Below are positions 31,858 to 44,459 of a stretch of 64,000 bases of DNA, in pieces. The translations under genes and the position numbers were made by a program. Below the pieces are notes generated by a model, which was not told where the DNA came from, did not search any database, and was given only the letters and a program-made list of their open reading frames with translations. The stretch is taken from positions 45,657,645 to 45,721,644 of the forward strand of contig CM026403.1 of NCBI GenBank assembly GCA_014843695.1, read 5' to 3'. Source of the DNA: Archivesica marissinica. Its lineage: Eukaryota; Mollusca; Bivalvia; Venerida; Vesicomyidae. The first letter of the stretch is position 1; each line of letters begins with the position of its first letter.

Positions 31858-32830
31858 TCAAGTTTCACGTTTATTGGCATTATCAGCAATACATTGCCTT
31901 TGGCAAAGACATACACACATAAATACATATATACATACAAACACATTTTAAGAAACAGTGATATTATCTAGGGTATTTTATCTTAGAAACATATATTCCT
32001 TTATATACTTAGATATTTTTAACAATTCTATTTTATTCTTAGAAGACATGATATTATTGAATTTCTGTACACACGGCCAATATATATTACAAAGTTATTT
32101 AGTTCTTAAACTTGTGTATCTCGTACAACATAGCAAAAAGTGATACTCCCATTCAACCGACTTTTGGTTACATAGTTTACATAATCAATTTTCTCTTTCC
32201 ATAGCATTATATCTACCAAATTCAATCTCTAGAGTCTGTGAACATAATCTTAAGCATGTGAAACACTTTCGTAAATCATCACTAACAATCATATCAATAT
32301 ATTCTTCAAATAAAAATTCATTTTTAAATTTACAATAATAGTCTAATTTTGTCATTGTGCTTATGGATTCTCTCCATTCTTGAATTAACTGGTCACGTAT
32401 TCTCCTTTTAAACATAGGAAAATAATTAATAGTATCATTAAAACTTAATCTTACATCTCTAAATCCAAGATGATCAATAACAGAATGCATACAGATTGCC
32501 CAACAATTATTATTTACAGAGGTCTATACATGTGAGGTGTTATGCTTCATTATTTTCAGCCAATATTTTGTAGATCTTTCTTTACATATTGTAGAGAGTG
32601 GGAATCTTCCTAGTTCCCATAAACAGCATTATTTGGTGTCTGTTGTTTGACTCCCAAGTATATTTTTACAAAATTGGATATGCAATTTATCCACTATTAT
32701 TATTATAAATACCCCACACCTCACAACCGTACAACAATATTGGCATTACCATTGTATCAAAAAAGGAAAGTTTAGTTATAACATCAAATTTAACTGTTGT
32801 AAAAATAAAGATTGAAGATTATGGTAAGCC
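31858..32830 (-). mobile_element. LINE-2 remnant (CR1/jockey-like), 3' end
   Basis: On the minus strand the sequence starts after the RT core with TMVMPILLYGCEVWG (near 32700-32740). After a frameshift it continues to the usual FCKYILGVK-type block and ELGRFPL. A 101-codon frame (32185-32490) then ends in the conserved CLRLCSQTLEIEFGRYN segment found at the end of many mollusc LINE polymerases. A 3' UTR ends near 31858 with AATAAACGTGAAACTTGA preceded by a CATA-rich stretch. It is 5' truncated and frameshifted, hence dead. Confidence 0.75.
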
Positions 32831-32831
32831 T

Positions 32832-34054
32832 TTAACCCATACCCTACCATATACGTATTTCTACGTGTGTTATCACTACCTTATATATACGTATTTCTAC
32901 GTGTTATCGGGCACCTGATAAATACGTATATATACGACCATACCAGTCACCTGATAAGTACGTGTTATACGTGTCCGTTTTAAATCCATCATTTTTGCTA
33001 CTAATACGGCAGAAAAGCGGTCAAAATATATTTCAGTAAGCAACAAGAATTTATCTATAAATGTCGGAAGTTAAAATGAAAATAAATCTAAAAATAGCAA
33101 TTACTCAGGGCAATCCCCATTCATTAGCTTGGATAAAAATATCTAGGTATTTGGTAAATTTCCACAGTGAAGGCCAATTCATGCGTATGGTCTAAAATTA
33201 GAATTGGATTGAAATTAGAACATTTATCACATGACATTATGATGCATTAAATGCGTTCCCCGGGGGGGGGGGAATGCAGGTGTCAGCTGTGAAAAATGTT
33301 TGTTTGAAGTTTGTTTTCTATGACCACGGCTAAAGATCAGTGCATGTAAGTCACAATGTTAAGCAAGCATGGTGTTTTTTGCTATATAGTATACATACTG
33401 CATGGTCGGAGGGTAATAAAAGTTTGGGTTCAAAGGTTTTAATGCTAATTACCGACTAATGTCGGCATGACAACAGTTTGACAGGAAGCATCCAGTTCGA
33501 AATACACAGGGCGGCGTCTTAGGAACTTGTTGATATCAAATGATGTGTGTTGTGTTGTAGCCTCATGGAATGGCTAATGTTGCCAGCTAAACAGAGGGTA
33601 ATAAACCCAATAAATTGGTTAGAAAATAGGACGAAACAGTTTTAACTTGCAACTTGTATCACATTGATAAAGTGCAATTCATTATAGTAATCGGTATTAA
33701 CTATTAAATAAACAAATATAGTCGAATATAATAATTATTCTCCAAAACCTGCATTTACACCTCCGTATCTAAGTAAATACTAAAAAGTTTCTTTTAAAAA
33801 TTATATCGTTGAAAACATCATTTATTTTTCTAAATTTGTTATTCTTACCATAAATATATTAAAGTAAGTTTTTATCAGGGAAAACAGGGTTAAACATGAT
33901 AGGGGTCATTATATCAGTTTTTCCTGAAATACCTTATGGGGACAGTGTACAGTTATTGGTTTCTTATCTATTGGTAGCTGATGAGCTATTACATAGTTAC
34001 TGTATTGGGCTGGAGAACCTGATATGACTGTTTTATTATGAGGGAAAGGGTTAA
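32832..34054. mobile_element. Possible long TTAA element (piggyBac-type, non-autonomous)
   Basis: TTAA-CCCATACCCTACC at the left and GAGGGAAAGGG-TTAA at the right, with 8 of the first 10 terminal bases paired. ATACGTATTTCTACGTG is repeated just inside the left end. No transposase frame is visible. A G-run (about 33260-33271) occurs inside. The LINE-2 remnant stops exactly at its left border. Confidence 0.45.
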
Positions 34055-34141
34055 TACTTGGCTATATAAACTCCCGACATAGTTCCAGTGTATAAAGCTC
34101 CCGACATCGTTCCAGTGTAGGTAAATTTGAAATAAATAATG

Positions 34142-34345
34142 AAAAGTACAAAAATATAGGTGGATTCAGTGGACAGTGAATAATGGTGGATTATAATAAT
34201 AAAATGTAGGTGGATTCAGTGGTCAGTGATTAATGGTGGATTATAATAATAAAATGTAGGTGGATTCAGTGGTCAGTGATTAATGGTGGATTATAATAAT
34301 AAAATGTAGGTGGATTCAGTGGTCAGTGATTAATGGTGGATTAGC
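34142..34345. repeat. 50-bp tandem repeat, ~4 copies
   Basis: The unit contains TAGGTGGATTCAGTGGTCAG and TGGTGGATTATAATAATAAA. A diverged single copy lies at about 31814-31856, so the unit existed as a dispersed sequence. Just upstream a 26-bp unit with TCCCGACATAGTTCCAGTGT is duplicated (34070-34118). Confidence 0.9.
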
Positions 34346-34679
34346 TAGCTACATGTAGATTGATCGAAAACAAGTCGTTCCTGTGTCAGCGGCCACTGTT
34401 CTTAAGATGTTAAAATGCCGATCTACGATTCGGCAGCCAGACTGGCATCTTATTACATTATATCCCTTTCTATCGCCTCTCGACGCTGTTAACAACACCA
34501 CATACATCGACTCAGTATAGTCGTCAAGCAAACAGAAACACCCTCAATAAATGTCAGAATGAGCATTATTTGACATTCTCAGTAGCAGCTATAGAGATGG
34601 GATAGATATGCTGACCAATTATACATTGATTAGGATATTTAAATGGGTGCCATATGTGTGGAGAACTGGAGATAGTACC
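34346..34679. other. Unassigned spacer
   Basis: No repeat ends. The minus-strand frame 34349-34531 shows no recognisable domain. Confidence 0.4.
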
Positions 34680-34885
34680 ATGCAAGGAGAACCTCTATTG
34701 GAGAGAGGGTATCTATATTGGAGAGGGCATCTCTATTGGAGAGGGTATCTCTATTGGAGAGGGTATCTCTATTGGAGATAGGGCATCTCTATTGGAGAGA
34801 GGGCATCTCTATTGGAAAGAGGATATCTCTATTGGAGAGAGGGCATCTCTATTGGAGAGAAGGTATCTCTATTGGAGAGAGGGTT
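34680..34885. repeat. ~20-bp minisatellite (CTCTATTGGAGAG)
   Basis: About ten short units of TCTATTGGAGAGAGGGCATC with 18-20 bp length variation. Confidence 0.9.
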
Positions 34886-34924
34886 AACCTCTAAATTATT
34901 AAGAAACCACATGTGCAACACAAC

Positions 34925-35800
34925 AGCTGTTGTTACTCTCTGGACTGGTTGTTGTTAATGACAGCTGATTTCACTCTGATGTCTGACTGGCTGTTAATGA
35001 CAGCTGTTTTCACTCTGTAGCCTGACTGTTAATGACAGATGTTTTCACTATGTGACCTGACTAGCTGTTAATGACAGCTGTTTTCACTCACTGTACTGGT
35101 TGGTTGTCAATGACAGCTGATTTCACTCTGATGTCTGACTGGCTGTTAATCACAGATGTTTTCATTATGTGACCTGACTGGCTGTTAATCACAGATGTTT
35201 TCATTATGTGACCTGACTGGCTGTTAATGACAGCTGTTTTCATTATGTGACCTGACTGGCTGTTAATGACAGCTGTTTTCACTGTGTCCTGACTGGCTGT
35301 TAATGACAGCTGTTTTCACTCTGTGACCTGACTGGCTGTTAATGACAGATGTTTTCACTCTGTAGCCTGACTGTTAATGACAGCTGTTTTCACTCTGTGA
35401 CCTGACTAGCTGTTAATGACAGATTTTTTCACTCTGTGACCTGACTGGCTGTTAATGACAGATGTTTCACTCTGTAGCCTGACTGTTAATGACAGATGTT
35501 TTCACTCTCTAGCCTGAATGTTAATGACAAATGTTTTCACTCTGTGACCTGACTGGCTGTTAATGACAGCTGTTTCACTCTGTAGCCTGACTGTTAATGA
35601 CAGATGTTTTCACTCTGTGACCTGGCTGGCTGTTAATGACAGCTGTTTCACTCTGTAGCCTGACTGTTAATGACAGATGTTTTCACTCTGTGACCTGGCT
35701 GGCTGTTAATGACAGCTGTTTCACTCTGTAGCCTGACTGTTAATGACAGATGTTTTCACTCTGTGACCTGGCTGGCTGTTAATGACAGCTGTTTCACTGT
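34925..35800. repeat. 34/39-bp minisatellite (GTTAATGACAGCTG)
   Basis: About 24 units of CTGTTAATGACAGCTGTTTTC with CACTCTGTGACCTGACTGG. Shorter units lack the TGACTGG part (GTAGCCTGACTGTTAATG). Long and short units alternate in the right part (from about 35440), giving a composite of about 73 bp. Confidence 0.92.
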
Positions 35801-35897
35801 ACAGGAATTACAACTCATAGATACCATTGGATTTTGCTGTAGTCAACCCCATTAATAAAAACTTATTTTTAAGAGGCCCAAAACTAACATCTGGACA

Positions 35898-35965
35898 ATT
35901 AGTTTACACAAATTTATTTTAACTTGATTACGGAACAAGTTCTTACAACTTATATTAATCGCTGG
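35898..35965 (-). mobile_element. SINE-4 tail fragment
   Basis: ACAATTAGTTTACACAAATT and ACAAGTTCTTACAACTTATA match the tail of SINE-4 at 21866-21945. The body and head are absent. Confidence 0.7.
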
Positions 35966-36168
35966 TGAGTTTTAGAATTAACGGAATCATTACCGATCGC
36001 CAATATAGCAAAAATAAAATGGCCGCCAATAAATCTACGTGTACAGTAATAAATATCTCCATGTATTGTTTTGATATCTTAGTTTTGATCACTTCACAAC
36101 AAAATTTCCCATAAATGACCTCTGCCTCTAGCAGAAATGCAGATTGGTCTGAGTTACTATACTCAACC

Positions 36169-36245
36169 ACTGAGTGAGTGAGTGAGTTAGTGAGTATTTG
36201 GTTTAACGGTGCATCAGCACAGTTAAGGCCATATCGCGCCACTAC
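36169..36245 (-). mobile_element. LINE-1 3'-end fragment with (TGAG)n tail
   Basis: TATTTGGTTTAACGG, GCATCAGCACAG and CCATATCGCGCC match the 3' end of LINE-1 at 44259-44311. They are preceded by TGAG repeats, the complement of a CTCA tail. The sequence 36246-36590 is unassigned and could be part of a related short element. Confidence 0.7.
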
Positions 36246-36590
36246 TGAGATCAAACAAAATGAATATAATCATGGTCTTGCCAGCTGGCTCATCAACAAT
36301 GGTCTGAGAATGAACACAATTTGTCTGGTCGGAGTCTACGAAGATCATTACTAGTCTGATGTCATGAGCAGTCTTCAGGCTAATTTGGCTGGCCCGCAAA
36401 TCAGTCCATTCCCCTGCAAGGAAAGTTGTTTGACCCACTATCCACAAATATGAAGAAGCACTAGGATATATTATAGGCGGATGAATACACAGACTATTAT
36501 AGGAAACTAGGATCGAAGCAGCTTATAGAATGATTATTTACTGCAACATAATAATTGCCATTAATGTTCAGGGGTGCTTGGGCAAAGGAG

Positions 36591-37790
36591 TGGGGACTGG
36601 TGAGGTCTGGGCTACACAATGACTTAGGTCATGCAAGAATGTATCTAAGGTCATATACCACACATAAATAGCTCACTACACTATGTCTTAGGTCATGCAA
36701 GAACATATCTAAGGTCATATACCACACATAAATAGCTCACTACACTATGTCTTAGGTCATGCAAGAACATATCTAAGGTCATATACCACACATAAATACC
36801 TCACTACACTATGTCTTAGGTCATGCAAGAACGTATCTAAGGTCATATACCACACATAAATACCTCACTACACTATGTCTTAGGTCATGCAAGAACGTAT
36901 CTAAGGTCATATACCACACATAAATACCTCACTACACTATGTCTTAGGTCATGCAAGAACGTATCTAAGGTCATATACCACACATAAATACCTCACTACA
37001 CTATGTCTTAGGTCATGCAAGAACGTATCTAAGGTCATATACCACACATAAATACCTCACTACACTATGTCTTAGGTCATGCAAGAACGTATCTAAGGTC
37101 ATATACCACACATAAATACCTCACTACACTATGTCTTAGGTCATGCAAGAACGTATCTAAGGTCATATACCACACATAAATACCTCACTACACTATGTCT
37201 TAGGTCATGCAAGAACGTATCTAAGGTCATATACCACACATAAATACCTCACTACACTATGTCTTAGGTCATGCAAGAACATATCTACGGTCATATACCA
37301 TACATAAATACCTCACAACGTATCTAAGGTCATGCAAGAACGTATCTAAGGTCATATACCACACATAAATACCCCACTACACTACTACACTATGTCTTAG
37401 GTCATGCAAGAACATATCTAAGGTCATATACCATATATAAATACCTCACTACGTATCTAAGGTCATGCAAGAACGTATCTAAGGTCATATACCACACATA
37501 AATACCTCACTACACTATGTCTTAGGTCATGCAAGAACGTATCTAAGGTCATATACCATACATAAATACCTCACTACACTATGTCTAAGGTCATGCAAGA
37601 ACGTATCTAAGGTCATATACCATACATAAATACCTCACTACACTATGTCTAAGGTCATGCAAGAACGTATCTAAGGTCATATACCACACATAAATACCTC
37701 ACTACACTATGTCTTAGGTCATGCAAGAACGTATCTAAGGTCATATACCACCTCACTACTCTATGTCTTAGGTCATGCAACTGTAGACTT
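36591..37790. repeat. 64-bp minisatellite, ~19 copies
   Basis: The unit contains GGTCATGCAAGAACGTATCT, AAGGTCATATACCACACATA and CACTACACTATGTCTTA. The middle copies are identical, while the edges (36600-36780, 37260-37790) carry deletions and substitutions. AAGGTCA and TAGGTCA half-sites of nuclear-receptor type recur in each unit. I take that as chance. Confidence 0.93.
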
Positions 37791-37952
37791 TAAGATCATA
37801 TTATACAATATATAAATAGCTCACCACTGATGTTTAGGTGATGCAAGAACATTATATTACGTCAAACCCTACATAATTATATAGCACTCTAGACCATGTT
37901 GTAGAGCAAGCAATGGCATGTTCCAGCTTCATGCCTACTGCACACATTGCTA

Positions 37953-38195
37953 TTAACCCTTTCAACACCGCAGACCTCTAAATAGGCTTACAAAAAGTGT
38001 AGATCCAGATGAGCCGGCTCGTGACGAGCCGTCTCATCAGGATCTGCACTTTTTTCAAGTAATATAACTATTTTTAGAAATTTGTTTACCCATTTTGATA
38101 AATGAACTTGTCCAAATGTGATTTTCTGATTCATTTATTGGTTTATGAATATCATGGACCAGTCCATGTGAGTTACTTGGTGTTGAAAGAGTTAA
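37953..38195 (+). mobile_element. TTAA hairpin MITE, copy E
   Basis: TTAA-CCCTTTCAACACC at the left, GGTGTTGAAAGAG-TTAA at the right, 243 bp, with an intact central palindrome. It has the same orientation as copies C and F. 38196-38554 is unassigned. Confidence 0.9.
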
Positions 38196-38554
38196 TATAT
38201 TGATTGTTACGCTTTTGACATCATGGTTCTCAGGGACAATTCCAAAACATTACCTAATACTAGTAGTTACACTGAGATTATGGCATCACGGCTGTTTAAA
38301 AAACAAAAATGATTTTGTCTAATGTCTGCACGGCACGGCAATGCCAATAATATACATATGCGTCTTAGCAAAACGAATACATGAATAAATCAGGCAAATA
38401 TTATGATGTTGAAGGCAGGTCCAGCATATCAGATCAAATGGAGGAGTCTGTTTGTCACTGAAGGATTTTTTGGTCACATTTTTCAGAGTGTGATCAATGT
38501 GGGTTAATAGTTTCCATTGCGGTATGAACTACATTGGTCTAACCATAGCCCACC

Positions 38555-38826
38555 GTTGTTAATGTTTGTTTGTTTTTGGGGTTTAAAGTCACACCATCAG
38601 CTTAGGTCATATGGCGACTCTCCAGCTATTATTGGTGGAGGAAGACATCGACGACCCCTGAGTAGCATTTCAGACACGGACGGGCACCTGGGTAGAATCA
38701 CTGACCTTCTGCAAACCAGCTGGATAGTTTCACCACATGAAATAATTCAACAACCAAAGTGGGATTCGAACCTACAGCGATGAGGGGCAAGTGATTTCGT
38801 GTCAACGGCCGTAACCACTCGCCACC
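38555..38826 (-). mobile_element. SINE-2, tRNA-derived, near full length
   Basis: On the minus strand: A box GGTGGCGAGTGGTTAC (38811-38826), B box GGTTCGAATC (38763-38772), a body with CTGGTTTGCAGAAGGTCAG and TCTTCCTCCACC, and a tail ending in the complement of GTTTGTTTTTGGGG. The tail resembles the LINE-1 3' end (GTTTAA.G, CATCAGC, CATATGGCG). A second copy is cut by the window end. The 5' end continues into a minisatellite made from its own head. Confidence 0.85.
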
Positions 38827-39028
38827 CGTGTTAACAACTCGGCCCCCAATAACCACTCGGCCACCCGTGTTAATCACTCGGCCCCCAATAACCACTCGCC
38901 ACCCGTGTTAACCACTCGACCCCCAATAACCACTCGGCCACCCGTGTTAATCACTCGGCCCCCAATAACCACTCGCCACCCGTGTTAACCACTCGGCCCC
39001 CAATAACCACTCGGCCACCCGTGTTAAT
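38805..39028. repeat. Minisatellite derived from the SINE-2 A-box end
   Basis: Units of about 35-40 bp: AACCACTCGGCCACCCGTGT then TAATCACTCGGCCCCCAAT. Each unit repeats the ACCACTCG(G)CCACC of the SINE-2 head at 38814-38826, so the array probably grew outward from the SINE 5' end. Confidence 0.82.
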
Positions 39029-39069
39029 CAAGAAAAGGTATATGTATAAATGAGGCACGGACTGAAATA

Positions 39070-42000
39070 AAGCTTTCCATCATTATAGATGAGATGAGAG
39101 TACAGATCTTGCTTTCCATCGTTATAGATGAGATGAGAGTACAGATCTTGCTTTCCATCGTTATAGATGAGATGAGAGTACAGATCATGCTTTCCATCGT
39201 TATAGATGAGATGAGAGTACAGATCATGCTTTCCATCATTATAGATGAGATGAGAGTACAGATCTTGCTTTCCATCATTATAGATGAGATGAGAGTACAG
39301 ATCTTGCTTTCCATCGTTATAGATGAGATGAGAGTACAGATCTTGCTTTCCATCATTATAGATGAGATGAGAGTACAGATCTTGCTTTCCATCATTATAG
39401 ATGAGATGAGAGCACAGATCTTGCTTTCCATCATTATAGATGAGATGAGAGTACAGATCATGCTTTCCATCATTATAGATGAGATGAGAGTACAGATCTT
39501 GCTTTCCATCATTATAGATGAGATGAGAGCACAGATCTTGCTTTCCATCGTTATAGATGAGATGAGAGTACAGATCTTGCTTTCCATCATTATAGATGAG
39601 ATGAGAGTACAGATCTTGCTTTCCATCATTATAGATGAGATGAGAGTACAGATCTTGCTTTCCATCGTATAGATGAGATGAGAGTACAGATCTTGCTTTC
39701 CATCATTATAGATGAGATGAGAGTACAGATCTTGCTTTCCATCATTATAGATGAGATGAGAGTACAGATCTTGCTTTCCATCATTATAGATGAGATGAGA
39801 GTACAGATCTTGCTTTCCATCATTATAGATGAGGTGAGAGTACAGATCTTGTTTTCCATCATATAGATGAGATGAGAGTACAGATCTTGCTTTCCGTCAT
39901 TATAGATGAGATGAGAGTACAGATCTTGCTTGCTTTCCATCATTATAGATGAGATGAGAGCACAGATCTTGCTTGCTTTCCGTCATTATAGATGAGATGA
40001 GAGTACAGATCTTGCTTTCCATCATTATAGATGAGATGAGAGCACAGATCTTGCTTTCCATCATTATAGATGAGATGAGAGCACAGATCTTGCTTACTTT
40101 CCATCATTATAGATGAGATGAGAGTACAGATCTTGCTTTCCGTCATTATAGATGAGATGAGAGTACAGATCTTGCTTACTTTCCATCATAATAGATGAGA
40201 TGAGAGCACAGATCTTGCTTACTTTCCATCATTATAGATGAGATGAGAGTACAGATCTTGCTTTCCATCATTATAGATGAGATGAGAGCACAGATCTTGC
40301 TTACTTTCCATCATTATAGATGAGATGAGAGTACAGATCTTGCTTTCCATCATTATAGATGAGATGAGAGCACATATCTGCTTTCCATCATTATAGATGA
40401 GATGAGAGCACAGATCTTGCTTGCTTTCCGTCATTATAGATGAGATGAGAGTACAGATCTTGCTTGCTTTCCATCATTATAGATGAGATGAGAGCACATA
40501 TCTGCTTTCCATCATAATAGATGAGATGAGAGCACAGATCTTGCTTGCTTTCCGTCATTATAGATGAGATGAGAGTACAGATCTTGCTTTCCATCATTAT
40601 AGATGAGATGAGAGTACAGATCTTGCTTTCCATCATTATAGATGAGATGAGAGTACAGATCTTGCTTGCTTTCCATCATTATAGATGAGATGAGAGCACA
40701 GATCTTGCTTGCTTTCCATCATTATAGATGAGATGAGAGTACAGATCTTGCTTTCCATCATTATAGATGAGATAAGAGTACAGATCTTGCTTGCTTTCCA
40801 TCATAATAGATGAGATGAGAGCACAGAGTTTGCTTACTTTCCATCATTATAGATGAGATGAGAGCACAGATCTTGCTTACTTTCCATCATTATAGATGAG
40901 ATGAGAGCACAGATCTTGCTTACTTTCCATCATTATAGATGAGATGAGAGTACAGATCTTGCTTTCCGTCATTATAGATGAGATGAGAGTACAGATCTTG
41001 CTTACTTTCCATCATAATAGATGAGATGAGAGCACAGATCTTGCTTACTTTCCATCATTATAGATGAGATGAGAGTACAGATCTTGCTTTCCATCATTAT
41101 AGATGAGATCAGAGCACATATCTGCTTTCCATCATTATAGATGAGATGAGAGCACAGATCTTGCTTGCTTTCCGTCATTATAGATGAGATGAGAGTACAG
41201 ATCTTGCTTGCTTTCCATCATTATAGATGAGATGAGAGCACATATCTGCTTTCCATCATAATAGATGAGATGAGAGCACAGATCTTGCTTGCTTTCCGTC
41301 ATTATAGATGAGATGAGAGTACAGATCTTGCTTTCCATCATTATAGATGAGATGAGAGTACAGATCTTGCTTTCCATCATTATAGATGAGATGAGAGTAC
41401 AGATCTTGCTTGCTTTCCATCATTATAGATGAGATGAGAGCACAGATCTTGCTTGCTTTCCATCATTATAGATGAGATGAGAGTACAGATCTTGCTTTCC
41501 ATCATTATAGATGAGATAAGAGTACAGATCTTGCTTGCTTTCCATCATTATAGATGAGATGAGAGCACAGAGTTTGCTTACTTTCCATCATTATAGATGA
41601 GATGAGAGTACAGATCTTGCTTGCTTTCCATCATTATAGATGAGATGAGAGTACATATCTTGCTTGCTTTCCATCATTATATATGAGATGAGAGTACAGA
41701 TCTTGCTTTCCATCATTATAGATGAGATGAGAGTACAGATCTTGCTTGCTTTCCATCATTATATATGAGATGAGAGTACAGATCGTGCTTGCTTTCCATC
41801 ATTATAGATGAGATGAGAGCACAGATCTTGCTTGCTTTCCATCATTATAGATGAGATGAGAGCACAGATCTTGCTTGCTTTCCATCATTATAGATGAAAT
41901 GAGAGTACAGATCTTGCTTGCTTTCCATCATTATAGATGAGATGAGAGCACAGATCTTGCTTTCCATCATTATAGATGAGATAGAGACAATCTTGCTTTC

Positions 42001-44010
42001 CATCATTATAGATGAGATGAGAGCACAGATCTTGCTTGCTTTCCATCATTATAGATGAGATGAGAGTACAGATCTTGCTTTCCATCATTATAGATGAGAT
42101 GAGAGTACAGATCTTGCTTTCCATCATTATAGATGAGATGAGAGTACAGATCTTGCTTTCCATCATTATAGATGAGATGAGAGTACAGATCTTGCTTTCC
42201 ATCATTATAGATGAGATGAGAGTACAGATCTTGCTTTCCATCATTATAGATGAGATGAGAGTACAGATCTTGCTTTCCATCATTATAGATGAGATGAGAG
42301 TACAGATCTTGCTTGCTTTCCATCATTATAGATGAGATGAGAGTACAGATCTTGCTTTCCATCATTATAGATGAGATGAGAGTACAGATCTTGCTTTCCA
42401 TCATTATAGATGAGATGAGAGTACAGATCTTGCTTTCCATCATTATAGATGAGATGAGAGTACAGATCTTGCTTTCCATCATTATAGATGAGATGAGAGT
42501 ACAGATCTTGCTTTCCATCATTATAGATGAGATGAGAGTACAGATCTTGCTTTCCATCATTATAGATGAGATGAGAGTACAGATCTTGCTTGCTTTCCAT
42601 CATTATAGATGAGATGAGAGTACAGATCTTGCTTTCCATCATTATAGATGAGATGAGAGTACAGATCTTGCTTGCTTTCCATCATTATAGATGAGATGAG
42701 AGTACAGATCTTGCTTGCTTTCCATCATTATAGATGAGATGAGAGTACAGATCTTGCTTTCCATCATTATAGATGAGATGAGAGTACAGATCTTGCTTGC
42801 TTTCCATCATTATAGATGAGATGAGAGTACAGATCTTGCTTGCTTTCCATCATTATATATGAGATGAGAGTACAGATCTTGCTTTCCATCATTATAGATG
42901 AGAGTACAGATCTTGCTTGCTTTCCATCATTATATATGAGATGAGAGTACAGATCGTGCTTGCTTTCCATCATTATAGATGAGATGAGAGCACAGATCTT
43001 GCTTGCTTTCCATCATTATAGATGAGATGAGAGCACAGATCTTGCTTGCTTTCCATCATTATAGATGAAATGAGAGTACAGATCTTGCTTGCTTTCCATC
43101 ATTATAGATGAGATGAGAGCACAGATCTTGCTTGCTTTCCATCATTATAGATGAGATGAGAGCACAGATCTTGCTTGCTTTCCATCATTATAGACGAGAT
43201 GAGAGTACAGATCTTGCTTTCCATCATTATAGATGAGATGAGAGTACAGATCTTGCTTTCCATCATTATAGATGAGATGAGAGCACAGATCTTGCTTTCC
43301 ATCATTATATATGAGATGAGAGTACAGATCGTGCTTGCTTTCCATCATTATAGATGAGATGAGAGCACAGATCTTGCTTGCTTTCCATCATTATAGATGA
43401 GATGAGAGCACAGATCTTGCTTGCTTTCCATCATTATAGATGAAATGAGAGTACAGATCTTGCTTGCTTTCCATCATTATAGATGAGATGAGAGCACAGA
43501 TCTTGCTTGCTTTCCATCATTATAGATGAGATGAGAGCACAGATCTTGCTTGCTTTCCATCATTATAGATGAGATGAGAGTACAGATCTTGCTTTCCATC
43601 ATTATAGATGAGATGAGAGTACAGATCTTGCTTTCCATCATTATAGATGAGATGAGAGCACAGATCTTGCTTTCCATCATTATAGATGAGATGCGGGTAC
43701 AGATCTTGCTTTCCATCATTATAGATGAGATGAGAGTACAGATCTTGCTTGCTTTCCGTCATTATAGATGAGATGAGAGTACAGATCTTGCTTTCCATCA
43801 TTATAGATGAGATGAGAGTACAGATCTTGCTTTCCATCATTATAGATGAGATGAGATGAGAGTACAGATCTTGCTTTCCATCATTATAGATGAGATGAGA
43901 GCACAGATCTCTTTCCATCATTATAGATGAGATGAGAGCACATATCTTGCTTTCCATCATTATAGATGAGATGAGAGCACATATCTTGCTTTCCATCATT
44001 ATAGATCTTG
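39070..44010. repeat. 39/43-bp minisatellite, ~120 copies
   Basis: The unit contains CATCATTATAGATGAGATGA and GAGTACAGATCTTGCTTTC. A 43-bp form has an extra TTGC (CTTGCTTGCTTTCC). The first 900 bp are mostly 39-mers; later parts mix 39, 43 and rarer lengths. Large blocks are duplicated: 40391-40636 and 41135-41380 (744 bp apart), 42036-42312 and 42313-42590 (277 bp apart). Confidence 0.95.
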
Positions 44011-44129
44011 CTGTCTAGAAACACTCATCAGTTTGTGTCTGGTATGTAAAAGACGATTGACAAAGTTTCTACTTGAAGATGGAAAAGTGCACATCATTGT
44101 ATCATAGCTTGATAAGTGTTTTTGTTTGT

Positions 44130-44258
44130 TTGTTTTTTTTAACGTTTATTTATCGCCTCCTGAAGAGATTAGTCATTCTAGATTTTTGGAGGATATTGCA
44201 ATGATACAGACAGACACCCATTCCAAAGTCTCATCTGGTTATTTTACGTGCACGGTGT
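44130..44258 (-). mobile_element. SINE-3, 3' half (interrupted by LINE-1)
   Basis: AACGTTTATTTATCGCC, TTTTTGGAGGATATTGCAAT and ATTTTACGTGCACGGTGT match the 3' two thirds of SINE-3. The match stops at 44258 and resumes at 48986. The TTTTTTTT-containing left edge is the complement of its A-rich tail. Confidence 0.85.
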
Positions 44259-44459
44259 GAGTGAGTATTTGGTTTAACGGCGCATCAGCACAGTTGAGGC
44301 TATATCGCGCCGGGTTAAGTATTTTGTATACAAGATATCTACAATTAAAAATATTAAGTAGATAACATACTGTATGTATTAAAATTGTAATGACGAAAGG
44401 TTAATTGCAACAAAATTTATCAAGCTGTAAAAATTATAATAAAACATCAGTTGTAAAAC

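Noticed and set aside
36591..37790. Nuclear-receptor half-sites (AGGTCA) in every 64-bp unit
   Set aside because: A single short motif copied by the repeat. No independent evidence of binding.
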